Of a stretch of 64,000 bases of DNA, positions 35,529 to 43,352 are shown in pieces. The stretch lies in NCBI GenBank assembly GCA_018380195.1, contig JAGZUC010000013.1:12140-76139 (forward strand). Direction: 5' to 3'. This stretch comes from Collinsella sp. GTDB taxonomy: Bacteria; Actinomycetota; Coriobacteriia; Coriobacteriales; Coriobacteriaceae. A model generated the notes under the pieces. That model was not told the DNA's origin. It worked only from the letters and a program-made list of their open reading frames with translations, and searched no databases. The position numbers were made by a program, and so were the translations under genes. The number at the start of each line of letters is the position of its first letter. The stretch's first letter is position 1.

Positions 35529-35676
35529 ACAAGGAGTGTTCCAAACTGCCGGCAGAGAAGGAGCGCCCCAGGTGCCGACCTAAACCCCACATTATTCGAT
35601 GGAAAAACGTGGTTACCTCCCACATTATTCGATGGAAAAACGTGGTTACCTCCCACATTTTTCGATGGAAAGACCA
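35529..35676 (+). repeat. 33-bp tandem repeats and a partial dispersed repeat upstream of the AAA ATPase gene
   Basis: Three units with a 33-bp period start at 35586, 35619 and 35652. The first two are identical (CCCACATTATTCGATGG, then AAAAACGTGGTTACCT); the third is partial with two changes. Each contains CCAC...GTGG ends around TTCGATGG. Just upstream, 35529-35570 resembles 37039-37080 (GGAGTGT-CCAAACTGCCGGCAGA). The repeats end about 40 bp before the start of the ATPase gene. Confidence 0.7.
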
Positions 35677-35714
35677 AGACGGTCTTATACTAACCATGAT
35701 CGTTAGGGGGCAGT

Positions 35715-37016
35715 ATGCAGCGACAGCTAATGGACGAACTCATCGCTTGGAAATCTAGGTCAAACCGCAAGCCCCTCCTGCTTAAGGGGGCCCGCCAGAC
35801 GGGAAAAACCTGGCTTCTCAACGAATTCGCAGGCCAGCAGTATCAAAACGTCATCCGTTTTGACTTTATGCTCGAACCGGGCGCACGTTCGCTGTTCGAC
35901 GGAAGCCTTGACCCCAAACGCATCATCTCCCAGATAGAACTCCTGCGCGGCCAGACCATAACGCCGACAGACACGCTCATCATCTTCGACGAAATCCAAG
36001 AGGCACCGCGTGGCATCACCTCGCTCAAATACTTCAACGAGCTGGCGCCGGAATACCATATCATGGCAGCCGGCTCCTATATGGGGCTCGCGCTCCGACG
36101 CGAAAACGAGTCGTTCCCCGTCGGCAAGATCGACCAGCTCACCATGCGCCCCATGGGGTTTGTCGAGTTCGTTCGTGCCGTCGATGGCGATCCGCTCGCA
36201 GATGCCATCCTTGCCGCAGACATGGACCTGCTGGCGAACGTTTCCGAAAAGCTCGAGCGCCTGCTCAAGGAATACCTCGTTGTCGGTGGCATGCCAGAAG
36301 TTGTCTCCGCTTTTGCCGCCTCCCACGATTTCATCGAGGCCCGCAGGCTTCAGCAGCAAATCATCGAAGCTTATGAATCCGATTTTGGCAAGCATGCGCC
36401 AGCCCGCATCGTCGAGCGCATGAGGCTGGTTTGGAAATCCCTTCCCGGCCAGCTCGCAAAGGAAAACAAGAAGTTCGTCTACGGCGCGCTTCGTCCCGGG
36501 GCGCGCGCACGCGATTTTGAGGAAAGCCTCCAGTGGCTCATGGACTATGGAATCGTTCATAAGGTACCACGTGTTTCCGCCCTAAGAGCACCGCTCACAA
36601 GCTACGAGGATCTCTCGGGCTTCAAGCTGTTCTGCATCGACACCGGCATCCTCGGAGCACTCTCCGGCCTCACGCCAGCCATTGTTCTGAACGGGCCCGC
36701 TGTTTTTACGGAGTTCAAAGGCTCGCTGACCGAGCAATACGTCGCACAGGAGCTTTTGCTCCAAGGCAAAACTCCCGCGTATTGGTCATCCTCCTCCGGC
36801 AATGCAGAGACTGACTTTGCCATCGACCATGCGGGGACCGTGCTTCCGCTCGAGGTCAAGGCAGCAGAGAATCTCAAAGCAAAGAGCCTGAGGATTGCCT
36901 GCGAGAAGTTCAAGCTCGAGCGCTGCGTGAGAACATCGTTAGCGGCATATAGAGACGAGGGCACGCTCGTCAACATTCCGCTCTGGGAGATTGGGCAAAT
37001 CGACAAGCTGGCATAG
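35715..37016 (+). CDS. AAA ATPase with DUF4143 C-terminal domain
   Basis: A 433-aa protein. The AAA_14 domain has Walker A KGARQTGKTW near residue 24 and Walker B LIIFDEIQEAPRG near 92, then a PMGFVEFV segment. The C-terminal DUF4143 region (about 210-385) has DTGILGALSGL, TEQYVAQELL and a nuclease-like EVKAAEN stretch (the D-x-E-V-K pattern TDFAIDHAG...LEVKA). These proteins are common single genes in gut bacteria and their biological role is unknown. ATG 35715 has GGGGG upstream. Tandem 33-bp repeats lie in front. Confidence 0.87.
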   Translation: MQRQLMDELIAWKSRSNRKPLLLKGARQTGKTWLLNEFAGQQYQNVIRFDFMLEPGARSLFDGSLDPKRIISQIELLRGQTITPTDTLIIFDEIQEAPRGITSLKYFNELAPEYHIMAAGSYMGLALRRENESFPVGKIDQLTMRPMGFVEFVRAVDGDPLADAILAADMDLLANVSEKLERLLKEYLVVGGMPEVVSAFAASHDFIEARRLQQQIIEAYESDFGKHAPARIVERMRLVWKSLPGQLAKENKKFVYGALRPGARARDFEESLQWLMDYGIVHKVPRVSALRAPLTSYEDLSGFKLFCIDTGILGALSGLTPAIVLNGPAVFTEFKGSLTEQYVAQELLLQGKTPAYWSSSSGNAETDFAIDHAGTVLPLEVKAAENLKAKSLRIACEKFKLERCVRTSLAAYRDEGTLVNIPLWEIGQIDKLA

Positions 37017-37061
37017 GCGCTGTGGAGGGGTGCCCCGTAAGGAGTGTCCCAAACTGCCGGC

Positions 37062-37215
37062 AGAAAAGAAACGTCCCTATCTACCGCATTCCCGAAGCAA
37101 GGCAACGCCGATGTTTTGGCAACGGCAGCGAGCGGGCCGCATTTGAGACAAGGTGACGTGAAACGAAAGGGCGCTGACCTTCTGGTCGCGCCCTTGAAGT
37201 TGAACGTCAGATTGT
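37062..37215 (-). repeat. Dispersed terminator-bearing repeat, copy 2 (overlapping the end of lacC)
   Basis: The minus strand copy of 20926-21077. It begins within the last codons of lacC (its TGA lies inside the repeat's ATCTGACG) and runs downstream, carrying the same GGGCGC...GCGCCC hairpin, which would terminate the lacA-B-X-C operon. Confidence 0.78.
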
Positions 37216-38139
37216 CCAAATGCGGCTGTTGTAGACCTCGTCCCAGCGATCCATGACCAGGTGGCCGGTCTTGGGATCCATGGCGTTAAGCTTGCCGCAG
37301 GTATTGGCGGTCTTGAGCACCGTGACGTCGTCGGCACCAGCAGCAATCGCATGCGCAAAGCCGGCGATGGTCGAGTCGCCGGAACCCGTCGCGTTCACAG
37401 CCGCAATCGCGGGCGTCTTGGCGCGGAACGCACGGCCCTCATGGAAGCCCACCGAACCGGCAGCGCCCATCGAAACGACAACCCAGGGAATACCGGCAAA
37501 GCGGCCATCGGCGGCAAGCGCCTCGCGCAGGGCATCGACATCATCGGTCGTAAAGGACGTACCCAGCAGGCCGTTGATCTCGGTCAGGTTGGGCTTTACG
37601 AGCTCAGGCTTAGCGTCGGACTCCAGCGCGGCCTCCAGCGATGCACCCGAGGTATCGAGCAGCACCTTGGCGCCCGCCTCCTCGGCGATCTTGACGAGCT
37701 CGGCATAGTAGCCGGCATCGACGCCGCGCGGCAGCGAGCCCGAAAGCGTCACAACGTCCGCCTTCGCTGCGAGCTCGGCAAACTTGGCCGTAAAGGCCTC
37801 GAGCTCGGCCGGGGCGATCTGCGGGCCGCTCTCCAAAAGCTCGGTCTGATTACCCTCGTGCAGAATATTCAGGCAAATGCGCGTCTCACCGGCGATGGGC
37901 ACAAAGTCGTTCTTGACGCCATCGGCATCCATGAGCTCGGCCATATAGGCACCCATGTGTCCGCCGAGCAGACCGGTCGCGAGCACATCGTCGCCCAACT
38001 GCAGCAGCACACGGCTCACGTTGAGGCCCTTGCCGCCAGCGGTCTTTTCGGGCGTCACACGGTTCACGTCGTCGATGATCAGTTTGTCGAGCTGATAGCG
38101 CGTATCAATCGACGGGTTCATGGTAACGGTCAGAATCAT
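37207..38139 (-). CDS. lacC: Tagatose-6-phosphate kinase (PfkB family)
   Basis: A 310-aa cytosolic PfkB-family sugar kinase. Start MILTVTMNPSIDTRYQLD and GGKGLNVSRV (35-44) are typical of LacC/FruK. The C-terminal motif NATGSGDS (249-256) provides catalytic Asp255. Its place as the last gene after lacA, lacB and lacX identifies tagatose-6-phosphate to tagatose-1,6-bisphosphate as the reaction. ATG 38139 has AGGAG seven nt upstream; the longer frame to 38355 only crosses the end of lacX. The stop codon lies within a dispersed repeat that supplies the terminator. Confidence 0.9.
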   Translation of the reverse strand: MILTVTMNPSIDTRYQLDKLIIDDVNRVTPEKTAGGKGLNVSRVLLQLGDDVLATGLLGGHMGAYMAELMDADGVKNDFVPIAGETRICLNILHEGNQTELLESGPQIAPAELEAFTAKFAELAAKADVVTLSGSLPRGVDAGYYAELVKIAEEAGAKVLLDTSGASLEAALESDAKPELVKPNLTEINGLLGTSFTTDDVDALREALAADGRFAGIPWVVVSMGAAGSVGFHEGRAFRAKTPAIAAVNATGSGDSTIAGFAHAIAAGADDVTVLKTANTCGKLNAMDPKTGHLVMDRWDEVYNSRIWTI

Positions 38140-38194
38140 GTTGAACTCCTGTTCCGGGGCACGACACGCGCGGCCCCAAACATACGATAGCTCG

Positions 38195-39076
38195 TTAAAG
38201 GATCTCGATCTCAAAGCCGCGGGTAACGGTCTCCCCCGGCTTGGCCACCAGGCAGCCGCGCTTGTGCTCCAGAATATCGTCCTCGTCGGAGCAGGTGGAC
38301 AGGCCGCCCCACGGTTCCACGGCCACAAAGTCCCCCTCGGGCTTGCTCCACACAATCAGGTACGGCATATCGGGGAACGTCAGGCGCACGCCCTTGTCCT
38401 CGGTCTTCTTGGTCAGCGTAACCACGCGGCTCTCGAGCACGTCAAAGATGGTCTCCGCGAAGTCGAAGAGTTCGTGGGTCAGCGGCAGGTTCTGGTCGAT
38501 CATGGGGTTCTTGCTGCGATGCTCAACATCAATCAAGCCCGTCGAGGGAACGGCAGTACAGAGCTCAGCGGCCTCGCGCTGCTCAAAACGGAGCTCGTAG
38601 TCGTCATAGGACTCGCCCTCGTCGAGCGGGCACTTAAAGCCGGGGTGACCGCCCACAAAAAACGGCATGTCCTCGGTGCCCTCATTGGTCACCTCGTACG
38701 AAACGGCCACCTTTTCCGAATCGATCGTGTAACGAGCAACGATCTTAAACGGATACGGGTACTGCTCGAGCAACTCGGCATGGTCGGCAGAGCTTAAACT
38801 CAGCGCAACCATGTTGTCGCTCTGCTCCTCGAGCTTCCACTCCTGCTTGCGAGCAAAGCCGTGGCGGGCGAGCTTTACCTCGCGACCGCCCATGGTCATT
38901 GCGTGACCGTCACGAAGGCCACCGCAGATCGGGAAGCAAATAGGTGCCTGCCCCGACCAGACCGCCGGATCACCCTGCCACAGGTACTCACGGCCGTTGG
39001 CCGCAATAGAAGTGAACGACCCGCCCGCCGTGCTCAGTGCTACGCGGATAGAACCGTTATCAAGAACAAACTCCAT
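38195..39076 (-). CDS. lacX: LacX-like aldose 1-epimerase family protein
   Basis: A 293-aa galactose-mutarotase-fold protein like LacX of lactococcal lac operons. Seen: a start region EFVLDNGSIRVALSTAGGSFTS, FPICGGLRDG near 55, ARHGFARKQEW, and GGHPGFKCPLDEGE with the conserved His. It may interconvert anomers of a phosphorylated or free hexose; the precise substrate of LacX proteins is not established. ATG 39076 has GGGAAGG upstream. It is the third gene in the lacA-lacB-lacX-lacC operon. Confidence 0.82.
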   Translation of the reverse strand: MEFVLDNGSIRVALSTAGGSFTSIAANGREYLWQGDPAVWSGQAPICFPICGGLRDGHAMTMGGREVKLARHGFARKQEWKLEEQSDNMVALSLSSADHAELLEQYPYPFKIVARYTIDSEKVAVSYEVTNEGTEDMPFFVGGHPGFKCPLDEGESYDDYELRFEQREAAELCTAVPSTGLIDVEHRSKNPMIDQNLPLTHELFDFAETIFDVLESRVVTLTKKTEDKGVRLTFPDMPYLIVWSKPEGDFVAVEPWGGLSTCSDEDDILEHKRGCLVAKPGETVTRGFEIEIL

Positions 39077-39195
39077 AGGAGCCTTCCCTTTCTTACGACA
39101 GCCCGCCAAGTCAATAGGGCTGATAGAAAACCGGCCCGCGCCCCCTCACAGAAACGCGAGCCGTCAACGGACTAGTTAATTACGCCGGATACCCG

Positions 39196-39720
39196 CTAAT
39201 CATGGTATTCGCCGCGGTCCCACTTCTCCAAGAACTCGTCAAAGAAGTGCGGGTCGGCCTGAGCCTCGGCGTCGGCCTTATTGCAGGCATCGATCTTGGC
39301 GATCAGGGCATCGTGCTCGGGGGTCTTCTCGTAGGGCTCCTCCAGGAAGGCAAGCATAATGTCGGCCATCAGGAACTCGCCGGTAATCTTGCCGCCAAAG
39401 CCCACGATGTTGGCGTTGAGCTCGCGACGGGCATACAGGGCAGAGGTCATGTCGCGAACCAGGGCGCAACGGGCGCCGGGAACCTTGTTGACGGCGTTGG
39501 TGATGCCGATGCCGGTGCCGCACAGGGCCACGCCAAAGTCGGCCTTGCCGCTGGCAACGGCCTCGCCCACGGCCTTGCCGTAGATGGGATAGTGCGTACG
39601 GGTGTGGCTGTAGGTGCCGCAGTCGAGCACCTTGTAGCCAGCCTGCTCCAGGCGGTCGGCCAGATAGATCTTCTCGTCCGTAACGATATGGTCGCAACCG
39701 ATTGCGATGGTCTTCTTCAT
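39196..39720 (-). CDS. lacB: Galactose-6-phosphate isomerase subunit LacB
   Basis: A 174-aa RpiB/LacAB-fold protein forming, with LacA, the isomerase that turns galactose-6-phosphate into tagatose-6-phosphate. IGCDHIVTDEK at the N-terminus, THTRTHYPIYGK-like HTRTHYPIYGK, and ALCGTGIGITNAVNK with the active-site Cys match LacB closely, as does LNANIVGFGGKITGE. ATG 39720 has AAAGGA upstream. Second gene of the operon. Confidence 0.95.
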   Translation of the reverse strand: MKKTIAIGCDHIVTDEKIYLADRLEQAGYKVLDCGTYSHTRTHYPIYGKAVGEAVASGKADFGVALCGTGIGITNAVNKVPGARCALVRDMTSALYARRELNANIVGFGGKITGEFLMADIMLAFLEEPYEKTPEHDALIAKIDACNKADAEAQADPHFFDEFLEKWDRGEYHD

Positions 39721-39783
39721 CAGAACGTCCTTTCGTCTGAATTCACAAGTTGAGGTAGAAGTTCGAGTTCTCGGTGGCTCTCG

Positions 39784-40212
39784 TTAGGCCATCTTGTTGA
39801 GCATGTCGACACGGATCTGGTGACGACCGCCGGCGTACTGGGCACGCAGGAACTCGCGGGCGATCTTCTTGGCGACCTCGGTGCCAACGACGCCCGGGCC
39901 CATGGTGACCATGCGCGAACCGTTGTGCTCGCGGGTCATGTAGGCGGAACGCTCGTCGGAAATGTTGGCGACGACCATGCCCTTGATCTTGACGGCGGCC
40001 ATATAGGAACCGACGCCGTACTTATCGAAGGCAAAGCCCTGGGAATCCTTGTGCTCCAGCAGGTCCTTGGCAACGGCGGTCGCGGAATCGACAAAGTCCG
40101 CGGCAGGGGCCTCGGAATAGTCGACGACCTCGTGACCGTCGGCGATGAGCATCTCCTTGATGGACTCCTTCATCGACATACCGTCGGCATCGGAAGCGAT
40201 TACAACCCTCAT
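39784..40212 (-). CDS. lacA: Galactose-6-phosphate isomerase subunit LacA
   Basis: A 142-aa subunit of the heteromeric galactose-6-phosphate isomerase. ASDADGMSMKESI, FDKYGVGSYMAAVKIKG and SDERSAYMTREHNGSRM are LacA hallmarks. It lacks the CGTG motif of LacB, as LacA proteins do. ATG 40212 has a perfect AAGGAGG seven nt upstream. First gene of the lacA-lacB-lacX-lacC operon; the promoter region carries a GAACA direct repeat like those near lacF, two lac cassettes and gat. Confidence 0.94.
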   Translation of the reverse strand: MRVVIASDADGMSMKESIKEMLIADGHEVVDYSEAPAADFVDSATAVAKDLLEHKDSQGFAFDKYGVGSYMAAVKIKGMVVANISDERSAYMTREHNGSRMVTMGPGVVGTEVAKKIAREFLRAQYAGGRHQIRVDMLNKMA

Positions 40213-40321
40213 GACATCCTCCTTGAGAGATACGCAGGTGCGTAGTTTCTGTTTGGAAGTGTTGAATCGCGTTCAGGTCCGGGCATCTGAATGTGCGGTT
40301 CTTCACTGTTCATGTTTATTT

Positions 40322-40394
40322 GAACACATTCGAACAGTAACTGCAACAACTATTTGTTTGTCTTTGTTCTTTTTTGAACAAAGACCGTTCGCGG
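40322..40394 (-). promoter_or_regulatory. lacABXC control region with LacR-like direct repeat
   Basis: TGAACACATTCGAACA: GAACA at 40322-40326 and again at 40332-40336, one helical turn apart. GACCGTTCGCGG at 40383-40394 is a weaker match to the shared CCGNGAACGGTC-type motif. The 308-bp gap 40213-40520 also contains the terminator of the neighbouring membrane-protein gene. Confidence 0.6.
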
Positions 40395-40453
40395 ATGATA
40401 GTCAACCGTTTGGGCGTAGTTAGTTTCGGATCGCCATGAACCAAGCACACAAA

Positions 40454-40481
40454 AGGCGGCCGAGATGCGCCTCGACCGCCT
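40454..40481 (-). terminator. Intrinsic terminator of the membrane-protein gene
   Basis: On the minus strand AGGCGGTCGAG, loop GCGCAT, CTCGGCCGCCT is followed by TTTTGTG, about 40 nt past the stop at 40521. Confidence 0.8.
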
Positions 40482-40520
40482 ATTCAGCTGACTTATATAT
40501 GCGCCACGAGAGCTCTGCGG

Positions 40521-41522
40521 CTACTCAGTCTGTCCACTCTTCTTGGCGTGCTTGGACGGAGCACTCAAAAAGCGACCCGTCAGATAGTTCGTCGGGCCGG
40601 AGATATCGATCCCCAGCAGTACGTGCCCAAGCCACAGGAATGCAGCAAGCACCAGCAGCGGAATCACGCACGAGGTCACAATCATCACGATGACGCCTTC
40701 GATCAGATCGGTCACCTGCTGCACAACCTCGTCGGTCATCGACTTGGCGCTATCGGTCACCGAAGTCAGTAGACTCGAGGCGCCTTCGGTCAGCTGCTCA
40801 AGCACGTTTTTGTCCGTTTTGACTTTGGATTTCTTTTCACTCTTTGACGAGCTCGCATCAGCCGCGCTTGTCGCCTTTTGCTCGGCCTGCTCGATACTCA
40901 CCTGGTACGTCTCGTCGACCTTTTGCGACACCCACACGCTCGCGGGCACCAACGCCATGCCGATCATGGCGACCACCAGCACGCGAGTCGCCACGCGGCG
41001 CAGAACGGCGCTCGTGCTCCAGCGCCCGTGAATGCCAAGCGACGCTGCAAAGAGCACCAGCGCAAACGGAATCAGGATACCCAGACCAACCGACCACAAA
41101 ATGGTTAGCAGGTATTTCTCGAGATAGAGCACGGCAAGTACGATGCCCAAGTTTCCCGAAAGCTGCGCGAGCTGCTCGGCGACCGGCGTTCCCGTATCGC
41201 CCGGCAGCGCCGTGATACCTGCAGATAGGGCAACGCACGAGGTCGTGAGCGCCAAAACGTTGCCCTTCTTTTGATCGATAACCTCGATGGTGGAGTCCCA
41301 TGTCTTGGTATCGGCAAAATGCGGGCGTGCGACAAAGCCCGACAGGAGCGCCATCACCACAAGGGCGACGATGATACCGATCTGCAGTTTTTTGTTTGCA
41401 CACACGATATCGGACAGGCTCGGCTGCAGCTCAACCACTGTCGTAGACTCGGTAATCTGGACAGGGCGTCCATGATCCATCGCGTGCGCGTCTCTCTTTT
41501 GAATCGATCCGTTGTCCGGCAT
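40521..41522 (-). CDS. Unrecognised polytopic membrane protein
   Basis: A 333-aa protein not assigned to a family. Predicted by eye: TM segments near 46-64, 89-107, 124-142, 143-163, 179-199 and 274-304. A hydrophilic stretch (200-270) is rich in Ser, Lys and Glu (SSSKSEKKSKVKTDK), perhaps coiled or an exposed loop. The C-terminal tail is basic. ATG 41522 has GGAGG eight nt upstream. It lies alone between the lacABXC operon and lacF, all on the minus strand, with its own terminator. The location suggests, but does not show, a link to galactoside use. Confidence 0.75.
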   Translation of the reverse strand: MPDNGSIQKRDAHAMDHGRPVQITESTTVVELQPSLSDIVCANKKLQIGIIVALVVMALLSGFVARPHFADTKTWDSTIEVIDQKKGNVLALTTSCVALSAGITALPGDTGTPVAEQLAQLSGNLGIVLAVLYLEKYLLTILWSVGLGILIPFALVLFAASLGIHGRWSTSAVLRRVATRVLVVAMIGMALVPASVWVSQKVDETYQVSIEQAEQKATSAADASSSKSEKKSKVKTDKNVLEQLTEGASSLLTSVTDSAKSMTDEVVQQVTDLIEGVIVMIVTSCVIPLLVLAAFLWLGHVLLGIDISGPTNYLTGRFLSAPSKHAKKSGQTE

Positions 41523-41638
41523 TTGGATACCTCCTCAGTCCGGCGTTTAATGCGAAAGGAAGTATACCCACCGAGCAAAAATCGAACGGGAGGACAACGG
41601 TGCGCACCAAGACTGTCCCCAATGACTATCTCCGGATG

Positions 41639-41705
41639 AGTTGCGGTGGAATAGGGATTGTTTTGCGCCCGTCGGCCCCTATTCAGTCCCTATTTCACCG
41701 CAACT
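41639..41705. repeat. Inverted repeat between lacF and the membrane-protein gene
   Basis: AGTTGCGGTGGAATAGGGA (41639-41657) and TCCCTATTTCACCGCAACT (41687-41705), 19-bp arms with one mismatch and a 29-nt loop. Its left flank (CTGTCCCCAATGACTATC) resembles the flank of the inverted repeat at 21078-21131. Confidence 0.65.
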
Positions 41706-41718
41706 TGAAGGAGAACAG

Positions 41719-41752
41719 AAAAAGCCCTGCCGCGGGTAACGGCAGGGCTTTT
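41719..41752. terminator. Intrinsic terminator after lacF (bidirectional form)
   Basis: AAAAAGCCCTGCC, loop GCGGGTAAC, GGCAGGGCTTTT, about 30 nt past the lacF stop on the minus strand. Confidence 0.9.
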
Positions 41753-41780
41753 GGAAGGGAACTGAGTTGCGCAAAAAGGG

Positions 41781-42119
41781 TTAGGCGAGCTTGGCCTCGA
41801 GCTCGGCAATGCGCTTGTAGGCGTCGATGGTAAAGCGGGTCTGCTTCTCCAGAATCATGGTAGTCATGAGGGTATCCTGAGCGTGGGCCATGATGAAGGT
41901 CATCTCCATCTCGCCACCACCGGCCTCCTGCGAAAGCAGCTTGGTCTGCGTGTCGTGGGCGCCGATAAGTGCATCGCTGGCATCCTTGTGCAGCTGCTCG
42001 GCCTTCTCAAAGTCACCCTCGCGAGCAGCATCGAGCGCTGCAAGCAGATCGGTCTGGGCGTCACCTGCGTATGCGACAATCTCGAATCCAACCATCGAGA
42101 TTTCTTCTTTGGTTGCCAT
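41781..42119 (-). CDS. lacF: Stand-alone PTS EIIA, lactose/cellobiose family
   Basis: A 112-aa cytosolic phosphocarrier. FEIVAYAGDAQTDLLAALDAA near the N-terminus and MEMTFIMAHAQDTLM, with phosphoryl-accepting His79, place it in the LacF/CelC family. It receives phosphate from HPr and passes it to the Cys of the IIB domain. None of the three EIICB permeases downstream carries a IIA domain and no other lactose-type EIIA is in the window, so this single subunit probably feeds all three. ATG 42119 has AAGGA eight nt upstream. It is monocistronic, separated from the first cassette repressor. Confidence 0.93.
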   Translation of the reverse strand: MATKEEISMVGFEIVAYAGDAQTDLLAALDAAREGDFEKAEQLHKDASDALIGAHDTQTKLLSQEAGGGEMEMTFIMAHAQDTLMTTMILEKQTRFTIDAYKRIAELEAKLA

Positions 42120-42244
42120 ATTGCGTTCCTTTCACATATGAACCAATGGAGAGCATCGCGTCCGGGCATACGCGCTGCGTTCTGTATGGCAGAAACATTA
42201 ACATTCAAACAAAAAAGAACAGCGCAAAACGTAATTTCAAGCTA

Positions 42245-42302
42245 TGAACGGTCACTTTTCGCCCGTGAACGGTTTTTAAACCAATCTGAACAATATCGAA
42301 CA
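42245..42302 (-). promoter_or_regulatory. lacF control region: CCGTGAACGGT motifs and LacR-like direct repeat
   Basis: TGAACGGT (42245-42252), CCGTGAACGGT (42263-42273), and TGAACAATATCGAACA with GAACA at 42288-42292 and 42298-42302. The 214-bp gap lies between lacF and the 3' end of the first cassette repressor, so these sites most plausibly serve lacF. Confidence 0.62.
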
Positions 42303-42333
42303 CAATTAACGGAAACCCAAACAGTCCCGTGCC

Positions 42334-43338
42334 CTAGCGCCAATCGCGCACCGTATCGCCCTCGACGAGTACGCCCGGAAACAGCATGTGCTCCACACCG
42401 GGTTCAACGCCCTCGGCACCGGCGATCTTATCGACTGCCCACATGCCGACACGCTTGTTGTCAAAGCGCACGGTGGCCAGGCGACGATCGGGCACGATGT
42501 CGCCCAGACTGTCATCAACACCCACCACGCTCACGTCCTGGGGCACGTGCTTTCCGCGCGACTCGAGTCCGCGAATGCAGCCGTAGGCCATGGCATCGTT
42601 GGAAGCATAAATGGCCGTACAGGTCGGATCTTCCGCCAGAGCCTGACCGGCAGCATATCCGCTCTGTGCCGTCCAATCCCCACGGACGAGTCGCGGCGGT
42701 TCAATACCATGCGCGCGCAATGTCTCGCGCCAGCCTTCCTCGCGCCGCATGCCCGAAAGCGAGCGCTCGGGACACGAGATAAAATGCACGGTTTTGTGCC
42801 CCCGCCCCAGCAAGTACTCGACCACCTGGCGCGAGCAATCGAACTGGTCGTTATCGACCGTTGAACAGAGCGGGTGCTCCAGCATCGTAACGAGCACCGT
42901 CTGCATGCCGGGCAGCGGCTCGAAGGTGCCAAAGTCCGCCGGCATGCGATTCATGATCACGACCATGCCGTCTACCGGCAGCGCGCTCATACGCGACGAT
43001 GCGCTCTCGAGGGTATAGGGATGTCCATCTACTTTAGTGAGGGTGATGGCATAGCCATGTTTGTCGGCCGCGGCGGCAAAGCCCTCCATACGGTCGAGGT
43101 TGCCGGTACCGGTAATGTTGAACATGGCGACGCCGACGGTCTTAAACTTGCCACGGCGCAGCGATCGACCGGCAAAATTGGGGCGATACCCCAGCTCGCG
43201 CATGGCGGCACGCACGCGTTCCTTGGTCTCGGGGCGCACACTGGGCGAATCGTGCACGGTGCGCGAGACCGTCTGCTCCGAGACGCCCGCGAGGCGCGCC
43301 ACGTCTTTGACGGATACCGATTTTTTAACAGCGGCCAT
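42334..43338 (-). CDS. LacI family repressor of lac cassette 1
   Basis: A 334-aa LacI-type protein. HTH residues about 7-55 with recognition helix SEQTVSRTVHD; hinge AGRSLRRGK; effector domain containing TMLEHPLCSTVDND and VVGVDDSLGDIV. Divergent from the lacE1-lacG1 pair, with three copies of an ATGTTAACGTTGCCATT-type site between them. Probable inducer is a galactoside or its phosphate. It is a paralog of the galKT regulator and of the cassette 2 and 3 repressors. ATG 43338 has only a weak GAAAG upstream. Confidence 0.9.
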   Translation of the reverse strand: MAAVKKSVSVKDVARLAGVSEQTVSRTVHDSPSVRPETKERVRAAMRELGYRPNFAGRSLRRGKFKTVGVAMFNITGTGNLDRMEGFAAAADKHGYAITLTKVDGHPYTLESASSRMSALPVDGMVVIMNRMPADFGTFEPLPGMQTVLVTMLEHPLCSTVDNDQFDCSRQVVEYLLGRGHKTVHFISCPERSLSGMRREEGWRETLRAHGIEPPRLVRGDWTAQSGYAAGQALAEDPTCTAIYASNDAMAYGCIRGLESRGKHVPQDVSVVGVDDSLGDIVPDRRLATVRFDNKRVGMWAVDKIAGAEGVEPGVEHMLFPGVLVEGDTVRDWR

Positions 43339-43352
43339 AGGTCGATCTTTCT

